57,909 nt of DNA from Prevotella sp. GTDB taxonomy: Bacteria > Bacillota_I > Bacilli_A > ML615J-28 > CAG-313. A program made the translations under genes and the position numbers. Location of the stretch: assembly GCA_023665755.1 (NCBI GenBank), contig JAMPDF010000002.1:1-57909 (forward strand), given 5' to 3'. This document shows positions 27,214 through 36,659 of this stretch, one piece after another. The first letter of the stretch is position 1; each line of letters begins with the position of its first letter. The notes under the pieces are model-generated. The model did not search any database. It was not told the origin of the DNA and worked only from the letters and a program-made list of their open reading frames with translations.

Positions 27214-29047
27214 GAACTGCACCTCCTTCTCTTAAAATATTCATGAATTCTGCCTCAGCATTTCCCTGAATGTTCCAAAGTTTTTGATACAATCCTTCCT
27301 TTTGAGCAAGTGTTTCATGTGTACCGATTGCAGAAACACCCCCATTTTCAAGCACAATAATTTTATCTGCTTGCTTCGCTGTCGTGATGCGATGCGTAAT
27401 AATGATTGTAGTCGCTTGATTGTGTTTTTTCAAAGCCTGACGGATCATCAAATCGGTCTCCGTATCCACTGCACTTAGTGAGTCATCAAAAATATAAATA
27501 GGTTTATCTATCAATAACATTCTAGCTATAGCTAAACGCTGTTTTTGACCACCAGAAAGCGTTGCTCCTTTTTCACCAACCATTGTGTCATATCCTTTTT
27601 CAAAACTACGAATGTCTTTTTCAATCGATGCAATTTTAGCAACTTCTGCAATCCGCTCTGGATCAATAGCTTCATTTGTAATTCGAATGTTATCATATAC
27701 AGTTCTTGCAAATAAAAATGGTTCTTGCAAAATTAATCCAATTTTGCTGCGAATATATTCCTTCTTTATATCTTTCAATTCATGTCCATCAATTAAAATC
27801 GAACCTTCTTGATATTCAATTAGTCTCGTTAAAATCTTAGCTATCGTACTTTTTCCACTACCTGTTTTCCCAATAATGGCAACCGTCTCTCCTGGTTCAA
27901 TTTGAAAACTCAAATGACTTAACAAATGTTGATCTGTATCATCAAACTGGAACGATACATTGGAAAATTCAATTTTTCCTTGAATTTCTGGTTGAAAGTT
28001 AGAGTCACCTTCATATTCACTTTTCAAATCTAAAATTTCCTTAACTCTACCTGCTGCTACATTGCATTTTCCAAGATCACTAACAATACGACCCAAACTG
28101 CGCACTGGCCATATGTAAGAACTCAGTAGCATCATGATGGCAACGATATCAGAAGCGCGGATAATACCTGGGTTATTGATCAATAAGAATATTGAGGTAG
28201 TCATTGTGATTAAATATTGAACAAGTGTTGATGCATCACTTAATCCCCAAAAAATAGCAGATACTTTATTTAAATGCAGATTTTTGTTAGAATAAATTAG
28301 ATTTTGTTTTTCGAATTTTTCCTTTTCAAATGACTCATTGGCAAACGCCTTTACGACTCTTACTCCTGCTATATTTTCTTGAATAATCGACATCAGTTTC
28401 GATTCTTCTTTTTCTATTTCTTCAAATTTCTTTTCGGTATAAATGCAGAATATAATCGATGTAATAGCTGCAATAGGTACAATAATCAAAGATACCATCA
28501 TCAACAAACGGTTAATCTTCCACATTTGAAATACTGCTGTAATCAATACAGCAAAAATGGAAACAAGTTCAGGCAACTGCGAACACAAGCAATTGCGAAT
28601 GGTATCATTATCCGTAGTGCACCTTTGAATCAAGTCACCTGTATCCACATTGTTGTGGTAACTATATGGTAATTCTTGTATATGATGGTACATATCCTTC
28701 CTGATTTTTTTTGCCAGTACTTCTCCAAAAAATTGGCGATAAAATCCCATTAAAAATTTAAATATCCCTCTTACAAATTGAAATAAGAACAGTCCAATAC
28801 TTGCATATAACACTTTATCTAATACGCTTTGTCCCAAATTGAACCAATTGAGAACAAATTCTGGTAAATTGTTTGTGGCATGAATATCGTTATCCAATAC
28901 CGCAATAATATATTTGATAAACATTGAAACATATGTATATGTTGCAGAATCAATAGCTGACATCACTAAAATCAGTAAGAGCATCGGGAAAAAGCGACCA
29001 ATCAGGTAGACTAAATACCTTGCTCCCTTTTTAGAATTTTGTTTCAT
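27200..29047 (-). CDS. ABC exporter half, degenerate ATP site
   Basis: A 615-aa type I ABC half-transporter with six membrane helices (about 15-310) and an ATPase domain: Walker A GKTGSGKST, full signature LSGGQ, but Walker B reads IYIFDDSLSAVD with aspartate in place of the catalytic glutamate. That substitution marks the degenerate-site partner in heterodimeric exporters such as TM287/288 and BmrCD. AAGGAAGG precedes the ATG. Co-translated with the following half. Substrate is unknown. Confidence 0.9.
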   Translation of the reverse strand: MKQNSKKGARYLVYLIGRFFPMLLLILVMSAIDSATYTYVSMFIKYIIAVLDNDIHATNNLPEFVLNWFNLGQSVLDKVLYASIGLFLFQFVRGIFKFLMGFYRQFFGEVLAKKIRKDMYHHIQELPYSYHNNVDTGDLIQRCTTDNDTIRNCLCSQLPELVSIFAVLITAVFQMWKINRLLMMVSLIIVPIAAITSIIFCIYTEKKFEEIEKEESKLMSIIQENIAGVRVVKAFANESFEKEKFEKQNLIYSNKNLHLNKVSAIFWGLSDASTLVQYLITMTTSIFLLINNPGIIRASDIVAIMMLLSSYIWPVRSLGRIVSDLGKCNVAAGRVKEILDLKSEYEGDSNFQPEIQGKIEFSNVSFQFDDTDQHLLSHLSFQIEPGETVAIIGKTGSGKSTIAKILTRLIEYQEGSILIDGHELKDIKKEYIRSKIGLILQEPFLFARTVYDNIRITNEAIDPERIAEVAKIASIEKDIRSFEKGYDTMVGEKGATLSGGQKQRLAIARMLLIDKPIYIFDDSLSAVDTETDLMIRQALKKHNQATTIIITHRITTAKQADKIIVLENGGVSAIGTHETLAQKEGLYQKLWNIQGNAEAEFMNILREGGAVHGHR

Positions 29048-29135
29048 ATTTTTTCCTTCCTTATTTTATATTTTCTATCTACTTATGTTAAAATAAAAAT
29101 CAACATCTTTTCACATCCATTTCCTATCCTTTTAC

Positions 29136-30422
29136 TTAAAATAATTTGCATAAATCATCTAATGTCTCACGCCTACTAAGTATTTTGATATCTTCCCCTA
29201 CTAGAATGACCGCAGGTTTCAAAAGATGATTGTAATTAGATGACATCGAATAATTATATGCACCTGTTGCATAAACTACTACAATATCATTTTCTTCTAT
29301 CCGAGGTATCATTACGTCTTTACGAATGATATCACCTGATTCACAGCATTTTCCCACAATATCAACCAAAATTTCTTTTGGATGATTCATTTTACTAGCA
29401 ATATCACATTCATACGTAGCATGATACAGAGCAGGCCGAATATTATCGGTCATTCCCCCATCAATAAATAGGTAATTTTTTTGGCCAAAGGTGCTTTTGA
29501 TTTGGGAAGCCTTATACAGTGTTATTCCAGCTGGTCCTACGATAGCTCTCCCTGGTTCTATCATAACTTGTTTAATTTCAGAATGGTTTTCTAGTATTGC
29601 CGTTTCTAAGGCAGAACTGAGTATTTTCGTCATTTCAGGAATAGCTACGTTCTTTTCTGCTTGTTCATACTGGATACCAAAACCTCCTCCTAAATTGAGT
29701 ACTGGTAAATCCAAGTGATATGTTGTCGATATCCCACTTTGAAAAGCAACCATTTTTTTTATTTCTTCTACAAATGCTTCTGGTTCATGAATTTGGGAGC
29801 CAATGTGGGCATGAAATCCTTTTAATTTAATCCATGGTGAGGACTGACAAATATCGATTAATTTTTTCATTTGTTCTTCATCAAAAATGCTTTCACCAAA
29901 TTTAGAGGTGAATTTGGCAGTTTGAATATACTCATGAGTATGTGCATCAATTCCTGGATTGACCCGTATCAAAATGGATACTTTTTTTTGATGTTGTGCT
30001 GCTATTTGGTCTAAATGTCTCAATTCATATAGATTATCTACTACGATCCATCCTACTTCATTTGAAACCGCAAAATCAAGCTCCTCACTAGACTTATTAT
30101 TGCCATGAAAGACAAGATGTGCGAAAGGAAAATTGGCTTTTTGAGCTACATATAAGTCTCCTAAACTCACCGCATCCATATACAATCCCTCTTCTGCGAT
30201 TAATTTAGCAAATTCTTTCGTAAAAAAAGCCTTTGATGCATACACTATCGTAGAATCAAAAGCTTCACTTTTAAAATATGTTTTAAATTCTTGAATGGCT
30301 TTTCTAATTTGTGCCTCATCCATCACATAAAGTGGTGTTTGATAGGTCTTGGCCAAGTCGGTCAGTCGATAATGATGTAAGTATGCTTCGTCTTGAATTG
30401 TGTGTAATCCTATTGGTTTCAT
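29136..30422 (-). CDS. lysA: Diaminopimelate decarboxylase
   Basis: A 428-aa PLP enzyme that makes L-lysine from meso-diaminopimelate. The PLP lysine is about K64 in YASKA; further motifs are HIGSQI, LNLGGGFGI, EPGRAIVG and the active-site CESGD. Length fits the family. GGAGGTG lies before the ATG. It implies a DAP pathway for lysine and possibly cell wall. It has its own extended -10 promoter. Confidence 0.96.
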   Translation of the reverse strand: MKPIGLHTIQDEAYLHHYRLTDLAKTYQTPLYVMDEAQIRKAIQEFKTYFKSEAFDSTIVYASKAFFTKEFAKLIAEEGLYMDAVSLGDLYVAQKANFPFAHLVFHGNNKSSEELDFAVSNEVGWIVVDNLYELRHLDQIAAQHQKKVSILIRVNPGIDAHTHEYIQTAKFTSKFGESIFDEEQMKKLIDICQSSPWIKLKGFHAHIGSQIHEPEAFVEEIKKMVAFQSGISTTYHLDLPVLNLGGGFGIQYEQAEKNVAIPEMTKILSSALETAILENHSEIKQVMIEPGRAIVGPAGITLYKASQIKSTFGQKNYLFIDGGMTDNIRPALYHATYECDIASKMNHPKEILVDIVGKCCESGDIIRKDVMIPRIEENDIVVVYATGAYNYSMSSNYNHLLKPAVILVGEDIKILSRRETLDDLCKLF

Positions 30423-30445
30423 AGTACACCTCCACTATTTCTTGT

Positions 30446-30451
30446 ATTATA
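30446..30451 (-). promoter_or_regulatory. Extended -10 of lysA
   Basis: Minus-strand TGGTATAAT (TGn plus TATAAT), about 24 bases before the lysA ATG. No good -35 at standard spacing. Confidence 0.55.
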
Positions 30452-30532
30452 CCATATCTTTTGAAACTTTACTAGCAAATGGATAATTCTTTTTATGAAC
30501 ATTTATTCTTTTTTTAATCACATCTATGAGAT

Positions 30533-30562
30533 AAAAAAAGGTCTTGTGAATTTTCACAAGAC
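30533..30562 (-). terminator. Terminator of beta-helix lipoprotein gene
   Basis: On the minus strand, the 10-bp stem GTCTTGTGAA/TTCACAAGAC is followed by seven T within TTTTTTTAT. Confidence 0.88.
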
Positions 30563-30577
30563 ATTGTATTTCTGCAA

Positions 30578-31573
30578 TTATTTTTCAACTATAGATAGTC
30601 CACTAGGTACTTGGTCGACAAAATTTTGATAATTGTCAGATGCTTTGAATTCTTTTGAAACAAATATTTTGCTATTGGTTGCGGTAACCTTGATTTTAGA
30701 TCTAGAATTATCAAATCCCCAATAACTTGCCTCATTGGTTGTATCATCTAATCGTGCTCCTGCAAAGTCAATGGTTACATTCTTTAGCGTAAGTGTAGAT
30801 CCAGCTGCACCCGTTGTAGAAATACGACCATATTTCAAATTGACATTTTCTAATGTAGTATTTCCTTCAGGTGTGCTTAAATAAATGCTTCCCGCATACT
30901 TAGTCGTATCCATTGGTTCAATATTAACATTTTTCAATGTCGTATTTTTACCTAAAATTTCAATGACTTTGTTGGGTTCTTTTTTACACTGAAAATCAAC
31001 ACCATCTATGGTTATTTCATTTCCCACAATGGTAACTAGATTTTGATTGGCCCATGCGGTATTGGGTGTTTCTACACTACTTTTAATTACTACTTTTCCC
31101 ATACCTTTGATGTACAAACGATTAGCTGTTAATAGAAAATAGAATCCAGTTTGGTCTTGATATTTTGTCGTTTCATCGCGGTCCATATCATATGTTCCAC
31201 TCTTTAGTGCTAATGCTTCGCCATCCTTTTGACTTTTTAGAGCTTCTCTTAATTCTGTGGCATTGGATATGATTTTATCGGCAACAAAAATAGTGTATTT
31301 AAATTCATGACCTTCATGGGTAATTTTTACTTCTTGATTTCCGGTTTGATCTTTATTATAACCCGTTATCATTTGCGCAGTTACATCAATTAAATCACCT
31401 TTTGATTCATCATCAAAAATAGTATTGACCTTTAAACCTGTCAATTCTTTTCCCTTGAGCACTACCAATTCATGATTAGTTACTTCAATACCTGTTATTT
31501 TTCTTTTTTTACAACCAACAAATGTTGTTAAAAAAGAAAGAAAACATAACATACACAATAAACTTTTTTTCAT
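30578..31573 (-). CDS. Lipoprotein with Ig-like and beta-helix regions
   Basis: A 331-aa surface lipoprotein. Start at ATG 31571-31573 (AAAGGAGA upstream), followed by a signal peptide with lipobox FVGC at about 18-21 (cysteine about 21). Residues about 25-95 resemble a bacterial Ig-like domain (ITGIEVTNHELVVLKGKEL). The rest has repeated short strands (TLENVNLKYG, TLKNVNIEP, TLKNVTIDF) as in right-handed parallel beta-helix proteins of the pectate-lyase fold. No catalytic triad is evident. It may be an adhesin or glycan-binding protein; the function is not assignable. It borders the accessory island. Confidence 0.7.
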   Translation of the reverse strand: MKKSLLCMLCFLSFLTTFVGCKKRKITGIEVTNHELVVLKGKELTGLKVNTIFDDESKGDLIDVTAQMITGYNKDQTGNQEVKITHEGHEFKYTIFVADKIISNATELREALKSQKDGEALALKSGTYDMDRDETTKYQDQTGFYFLLTANRLYIKGMGKVVIKSSVETPNTAWANQNLVTIVGNEITIDGVDFQCKKEPNKVIEILGKNTTLKNVNIEPMDTTKYAGSIYLSTPEGNTTLENVNLKYGRISTTGAAGSTLTLKNVTIDFAGARLDDTTNEASYWGFDNSRSKIKVTATNSKIFVSKEFKASDNYQNFVDQVPSGLSIVEK

Positions 31574-31849
31574 TATTTTCTCCTTTCTGAATATAAAACA
31601 TTCATACATGTTGGTGTATAATGATTTTATTTCATCATTATTTTTTGCATTAAAAAGCGTGCTATTCACGTTTTTTGTCATCTTTTTTTGGAAAAAAATT
31701 AGCTAAAATAATGGTATTTTGTTAGGAGAAAAATGTTTTTTAAAAATAATATGACTATGTTCTATTTGATATTTCCCATTTATTTTGAAGCTTAATCTGA
31801 TTCTATGAATGCATTAACGCATAGGTTAACCTAGTATTCATATTCATCT

Positions 31850-31985
31850 TTTGAAAATATTCAAATATCTCCAAGTAGTGGTAATACTTATGTAAAAACA
31901 TTGCACTTACTTTGTCCTTATATAACATAAAGAGCTGACAGACACCTACTCTAGGTCCTTATCAACTCTTTAACTTTACAATAAA
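31850..31985 (+). repeat. Decayed copy of IS-end structural repeat (copy 3)
   Basis: In the same orientation as the left IS end, this stretch aligns with 33635-33760: TATTCAAATATCTCC versus TATTCAGATATCCCC, AAGTAGT versus AGGTAGT, and the hairpin core ACCTACTCTAGGT versus ACCTACTCCAGGT. Outer stem bases have diverged, so it is an old remnant. The 31574-32061 gap holds no gene besides this. Confidence 0.55.
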
Positions 31986-32061
31986 ATCTAAACACAATAG
32001 TTAGATGAATGAATCGTATCAAAGTTTATAGTATATAGTACTCTATTTTGCTTTAATAGAA

Positions 32062-33288
32062 TCAACCATTATAATAATTATCTAATTCTTCTAAATTAGC
32101 TTTATAATAATGGTTTTTACCACTTGTTACTTCACTACATAAATTATATTTTCTTAACTCTGATAAAAACTCGGTAGTTTTAGTATTTCCTTTTTTTAAA
32201 ATTTTGCATAATCCATTTTTTGACATCCCAAAATCACCAAATATACTAGTTTGAACAAGTATAAATAATAATGCTTTAATATCCTCATTATTTTTATGAT
32301 TTTCAAATAAATTAATTTTTGTTAATAAAGTTTTATATTTTTCAAATATTTGCTTTTTTTCTAATGCATATATTTCAGTCTTGACATACGACTTATGAAT
32401 GATATCCAAAAATTCATAAACAAAGGTAGATAAATCTGCTCTATTTCTAATATCATTCGTATAAGCAAATGCATCTAAATATTGAGATAAATTTTCTTTA
32501 ATAGACATACTAAGTCTAAAGCCAATAACTTCATGAAAATATTTTGACAAAGTATAACTTGAAATAAATCTATTCATTCTTCCGTTGCCATCATAAAAAG
32601 GGTGAATATATCCAAATAAATAATGAAACAACGCTACTCTTATCAGTATATCAATTGATGAATCATTTAAAATATTAATAGTTTTATCCATATAATCTAT
32701 TATTTTTGCCTCAGGCATTAATCCATTATGAACTATTTTTTCTCCCGTTTTATAAATATGTACAATATCTTTTCTAAATATTTTACCATCGGGTAAGTTT
32801 TTAACATCTTCGGATTTGATTTCATTATATAGCATTTCATTATATAATTTTCTAATATCATGAGAATCAGCAAATTTTATTTTTTCCTCAGTTAACATTA
32901 AATATTTTTTAACGATACCTTCAAAGCGATTTCTGGTTTGAGCTTTTTTCTCAATTTCATAGATTAAATCATTAATGTCTTTTCTTGTTGAAATTACACC
33001 CTCGATTTGATTAGTGGATTCTATTTCATCAATCAATGATTTTCTCATATACTGACTAAAAACTAAATGTGGCAAATTTGAAAAAATATTATGAATTTTA
33101 GAATCCATCTCTCTGATATTAGCAACTAATGACATAATATCTCTATCATAATTAAAAAAAGCTTGATAATCATTCATATATAAATCAAATTTAATGGTAG
33201 AATTTGAATTCAATTTTTCTTTATATATGGCCTCAAATGTTGAATTATCATTCATCACATATAATTTATACAAAGATTTATACGCCAT
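32062..33288 (-). CDS. Fic-domain protein, self-inhibited class
   Basis: A 408-aa Fic protein, family enzymes that usually transfer AMP from ATP to hydroxyl side chains of target proteins. The complete Fic motif HPFYDGNGRMNR is present, and an N-terminal TNQIEG near residue 95 fits the (S/T)xxxE(G/N) inhibitory helix, so it would be held off until released. The C-terminal about 110 residues are a winged-helix-like region, common in this class. GAGGTG precedes the ATG. It has its own TTGACA promoter. Stands alone, next to the IS remnant; target unknown. Confidence 0.87.
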   Translation of the reverse strand: MAYKSLYKLYVMNDNSTFEAIYKEKLNSNSTIKFDLYMNDYQAFFNYDRDIMSLVANIREMDSKIHNIFSNLPHLVFSQYMRKSLIDEIESTNQIEGVISTRKDINDLIYEIEKKAQTRNRFEGIVKKYLMLTEEKIKFADSHDIRKLYNEMLYNEIKSEDVKNLPDGKIFRKDIVHIYKTGEKIVHNGLMPEAKIIDYMDKTINILNDSSIDILIRVALFHYLFGYIHPFYDGNGRMNRFISSYTLSKYFHEVIGFRLSMSIKENLSQYLDAFAYTNDIRNRADLSTFVYEFLDIIHKSYVKTEIYALEKKQIFEKYKTLLTKINLFENHKNNEDIKALLFILVQTSIFGDFGMSKNGLCKILKKGNTKTTEFLSELRKYNLCSEVTSGKNHYYKANLEELDNYYNG

Positions 33289-33309
33289 AAATATACACCT
33301 CTTTTATAT

Positions 33310-33338
33310 ATTCTATCATATAATTTTTGCTCTGTCAA
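33310..33338 (-). promoter_or_regulatory. Promoter of fic
   Basis: Minus-strand consensus -35 TTGACA at 33333-33338, 17 bases, TAGAAT at 33310-33315. Confidence 0.75.
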
Positions 33339-33601
33339 AAATTATAATTCATTTTTGTATAAATTTGAATATTAAATACATATTTTATTATCTTACCGTT
33401 CATATTTTATAATATTTGAACAATAAATGTCATTATTAATCAAATATTGCGGTTAGATATATAAATATAATGATCTAATTATTATTGAAAAGTAATATAT
33501 AGCTACCAAGGATTTTTAGACAATGAGGAATATATGATCAAAAATGTTCATTCCATATAAAGATTTATAGGAATGATTTCGCGACCTTTTTCGTATGCGA
33601 C

Positions 33602-33960
33602 TGGCGCCCCACTCAAGTGTTCATTTTTTACAACTATTCAGATATCCCCAGGTAGTATTGATGCTCCTGTAGCAGCTTGGAATACTACTTTACATCGTTT
33701 ATAAACTGAAAAAGCTGATATGTAACCTACTCCAGGTCGCACATCAGCTGTTTTACTATATTAGTATTGAATCATAAGAAAATGAACACTTTTTGAACAA
33801 TTCGTCACAAGTGTCCAATTTGCCCGTCTACAGTGTCCATTTCGTACTTCTCATTTGTCCGTTTCAAAAGTCAAAAATGTCCAATTTCGCTATTAGAATT
33901 GGACACTTTTTTGTTTGTTAGTTTTACTATATTTAGTTCTTTGATATAATAAGTATATCA
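33602..33960 (+). repeat. Left end of IS21-like element
   Basis: Begins TGGCGCCCC and is matched in inverted orientation by the right end at 36660-36937. It contains repeated 10-14-base units in both orientations (AAGTGTTCATTTT, AATGAACACTTTTT, AAGTGTCCAATTT, AATTGGACACTTTT), the pattern of multiple transposase sites at IS21 ends. Between tip and inner units is a hairpin (about 33705-33745) with outer stem AGCTGAT/ATCAGCT and core ACCTactccAGGT. No target-site duplication is evident with the right end. The rest of the 33289-33985 gap shows no gene. Confidence 0.6.
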
Positions 33961-33991
33961 TGATTGAAAGGAATTGTAAAGGTAATTGATT

Positions 33992-35343
33992 ATGCTAGAA
34001 AAGAAAGAGATAAATAAAATAAGAGTAATGCATTATGAACAAAATTACTCAGTGACTGAAATAACCAGGATAATGAAAATTAGTAGAACTACTTGCTATA
34101 AGTATTTGGGTTTAGTGAATTTTTCAGATGAAATCACTACTACTAAATCACGTACTCCGCTTATTAGGTATCGTGATGATATAATTGGTTTTCTTGAAGA
34201 AGATAGAATGCATCACCATAAACAACGTCATACTGGTAAAAGGGTGTATGAAAGATTAAAAGAAAAGTATCTTGACTTTCCATGTACAATATATGCCACA
34301 ATTAAATACTTTTCAAAACTAAAGAAAGAATTCTACTATAAACACAATGGATATCTACCACTTGAACATAAAGCAGGTTCTGCACAAGTTGATTTTGGCG
34401 ATTGTACTTTCTATGAAAAAGGTGTTAAGTGTTATGGCAAATATTTGGTTTTAACGTTTGCTTACTCTAATGCTTCTTACATACAACTGATAAGAAAGAA
34501 AAACGCTAAAGTGCTGCCCTTGCCATGATTCATATATTTAACTATCTAGGTGGAGTTCCACATGCAATATGGTTTGATAATGATACTGTATTTGTTAAAG
34601 TGGAAAATCTTGACAATGGCCAAATTAGAAGAATTCCATCTGATACATTTAATCGTTTTAAACTTCATTATGATTTTAGGGATGTATTCATGAATTCCGA
34701 AAAAGCTAACGAGAAAGGAACTGTGGAGCAAGGTGTACGTTTTATAAGAAGAAATCTACTTGTTCCAGTTCCATCATTTGATGACTTTGACTTATATAAT
34801 AAGGAACTATTAGAACGTAGTAAGAATTTACTTAAACGAGAACATTATGTATTAAAACAACCAATAGTGGATTTACACTTTGATGATATTAATGAACTTA
34901 ATCCACTACCTCCAACTGAGTTTATATGCTCATCAATCCAAGAACGTAAACTTGATAACTATGGAAGATTAACAACAAGTAATAGGCACTACTATTATTT
35001 AAATCCATCACTTGCCTATCAAAAAGTACAAGTTAAAATGTTGCCTGACATTATTGAAGTATATGGTGAAGATGGAGAGTTTGTAATAAAACTACCAAGA
35101 CTATCAGGTAATCCTGGTACAAGGTATATTAATTGGAGTCCTTACATTAGACTACTTGCTGATAAGCCAGCTACAATGTATAACTTTTCATTTCTAGATT
35201 TGTTTGAAGGTAATAATGAAGTAATTGAACGAATCACCAAACTTGATGGATTAAAGCTAAGAACATTCTTATGTAAGTTTGCGGATATGATTGATAAAGA
35301 TGGATTGGAATCATCAATAGAAAATGTTGGTAAATTACTATAA
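33992..35343 (+). pseudogene. istA: IS21-family transposase IstA, frameshifted
   Basis: Two frames together make one IstA. The first (ATG 33992 to stop 34528) has an N-terminal HTH (YSVTEITRIMKISRTTCYKYL) and the first catalytic aspartate in AQVDFGDC. The second (open from about 34513, running to 35343) has IWFDND with the second aspartate and NEKGTVEQG with the glutamate. The break is at about 34505-34515 near GAAAGAAAAACGCTAAAG; a TAA blocks the downstream frame just before it. AAAGG precedes the start. No istB follows: after GGAGG at about 35381 the sequence turns directly into the opposing HNH gene. Confidence 0.85.
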
Positions 35344-35397
35344 AAAAGAATGATTGCCGCCCATCACTCTTCATTAATTTGGAGGCTTAAAGCAAAA

Positions 35398-36306
35398 TTA
35401 CTTTTCGCTTACCTCCTTTTTTAAATTCTCTTGTAATTTAGTATAAACATAACAATATTCTGTCCAATTACTATTGCTCCAACTAACTTTAGATTTAGCT
35501 TCAGTGTTTTCCCAAACAAGACCATTAATGAACAAACTATTATTTAATTGTCCATATAATCTTCGTGTGTTGTTAACTAAATTGTTTGTATCAGTATTAT
35601 ACATTTCAAATTTTTCAGTATAACAATCAACTTGATAATAAATATCAAAACCATCAATATAACCAATAGGTTTAAAATAGTTATCTAAGTAAGTATTTAA
35701 TAAAATACATTTATCTAAAAGATTACTTATATTTTCCTTTAAAGGCATATTGTAATTTTTAAATACTAGATTAATTGTACCATTTGATGATACAAAATCA
35801 ACATTTTCTGAACTAAATATTTCTTCAATGAAATCAGTAACCGCTGTATTATTTAAATTAGAAAGTTTAACAATTACATGACCAACAAATCTTGGTTTAT
35901 TTTGTAATCCTTTTAATTTTTTAAAATACCTGATTCCAGCAGCAGAATCAAAAAAATTTATATTGATTTCTTCATTATTTTGTTCTTTATTGGTAGATTT
36001 TATTTTTCTTATTTCATAATGGTTTTGAACTTTTAATATTTCAAACTTAATTTCATTAGCAGTAAAGCAAGGAAACTTATCTGCTTTTTCATCATTAGTT
36101 AAAATATGGCAACATACTAAATTATGATCACTTGTAGTTCCACCTTTTGATTGTGGAAGAACATGATCAACATTCCATCCGAAATCACTATTACGATCAT
36201 TGTATGCGCCTTTTACCATTATTCTACCAGCAAAGTCATGAACTTTGGTTTCTTTACCATAGGTTTTCACCCATAGACGCATGGCTGTTTCTCGATTTAA
36301 ATCCAT
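35398..36306 (-). CDS. HNH endonuclease-like protein
   Basis: A protein of 302 aa counted from MDLNRET (ATG 36304-36306); an upstream in-frame ATG at 36330 gives 310. The N-terminal about 110 residues are an HNH module: GWNVDHVLPQSKGG with the catalytic histidine, then DHNLVCCHILTNDEKADKFP. The C-terminal about 200 residues (KLSNLNNTAVTDFIEEIF onwards) are unknown. It sits between the inverted IS21-like ends where istB should be, on the opposite strand to istA. Neither start has a close ribosome site; AGGAGG lies about 30 bases upstream of the first ATG. Confidence 0.75.
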   Translation of the reverse strand: MDLNRETAMRLWVKTYGKETKVHDFAGRIMVKGAYNDRNSDFGWNVDHVLPQSKGGTTSDHNLVCCHILTNDEKADKFPCFTANEIKFEILKVQNHYEIRKIKSTNKEQNNEEININFFDSAAGIRYFKKLKGLQNKPRFVGHVIVKLSNLNNTAVTDFIEEIFSSENVDFVSSNGTINLVFKNYNMPLKENISNLLDKCILLNTYLDNYFKPIGYIDGFDIYYQVDCYTEKFEMYNTDTNNLVNNTRRLYGQLNNSLFINGLVWENTEAKSKVSWSNSNWTEYCYVYTKLQENLKKEVSEK

Positions 36307-36330
36307 TAACTTAATTTTACATTTTTCCAT

Positions 36331-36510
36331 ATATCATAATACGAAAAGATGCTTTTTAACCTCCTATGATTAATGTCAATTAAATAAAAGCATGTAACTA
36401 ATCATAGGGCGACCTATTGCTATAACCTCAAAGGGTAATCCTCATAATAGCTTTACAGAAGATTAATTAGTCAACTTTCTAGGAAAGTTTTCAGATTTAT
36501 TCAATTGCAC
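36331..36510 (-). promoter_or_regulatory. Long structured leader of the HNH gene
   Basis: Between the promoter at 36515 and the HNH start is a 180-base leader. It holds a 10-bp stem CCTATGATTA (36363-36372)/TAATCATAGG (36399-36408), a hairpin AACTTTC/GAAAGTT near 36472-36488, and further short pairings. The AGGAGG (36360-36365, minus strand) runs into the 10-bp stem, so folding could mask it. No known riboswitch class is recognised. Confidence 0.4.
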
Positions 36511-36514
36511 TTAT

Positions 36515-36543
36515 ATTATACCAAATAATTTAAGTATAAGCAA
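36515..36543 (-). promoter_or_regulatory. Promoter of the HNH gene
   Basis: Minus-strand TTGCTT at 36538-36543, 17 bases, TATAAT at 36515-36520. Confidence 0.65.
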
Positions 36544-36659
36544 GTTTTTAAACATTGTTGTAATTTGTGTTAGCATAGCTATCAAACTCCTTTACTTCCA
36601 AATCTATTTATGATATACTTATTATACCAAATAACTAATCAACCATAAATCAAGAAGCC

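Noticed and set aside
30578..31681. Longer beta-helix protein starting at 31681
   Set aside because: The extra 36 codons have no ribosome site and would put the signal peptide inside the protein; ATG 31573 with AAAGGAGA and a lipobox is clear.
34505..34530. Programmed ribosomal frameshift in istA
   Set aside because: IS21 istA is normally one continuous frame. The site has no slippery heptamer placed to join the frames without meeting the TAA, and istB is missing, so decay is simpler.
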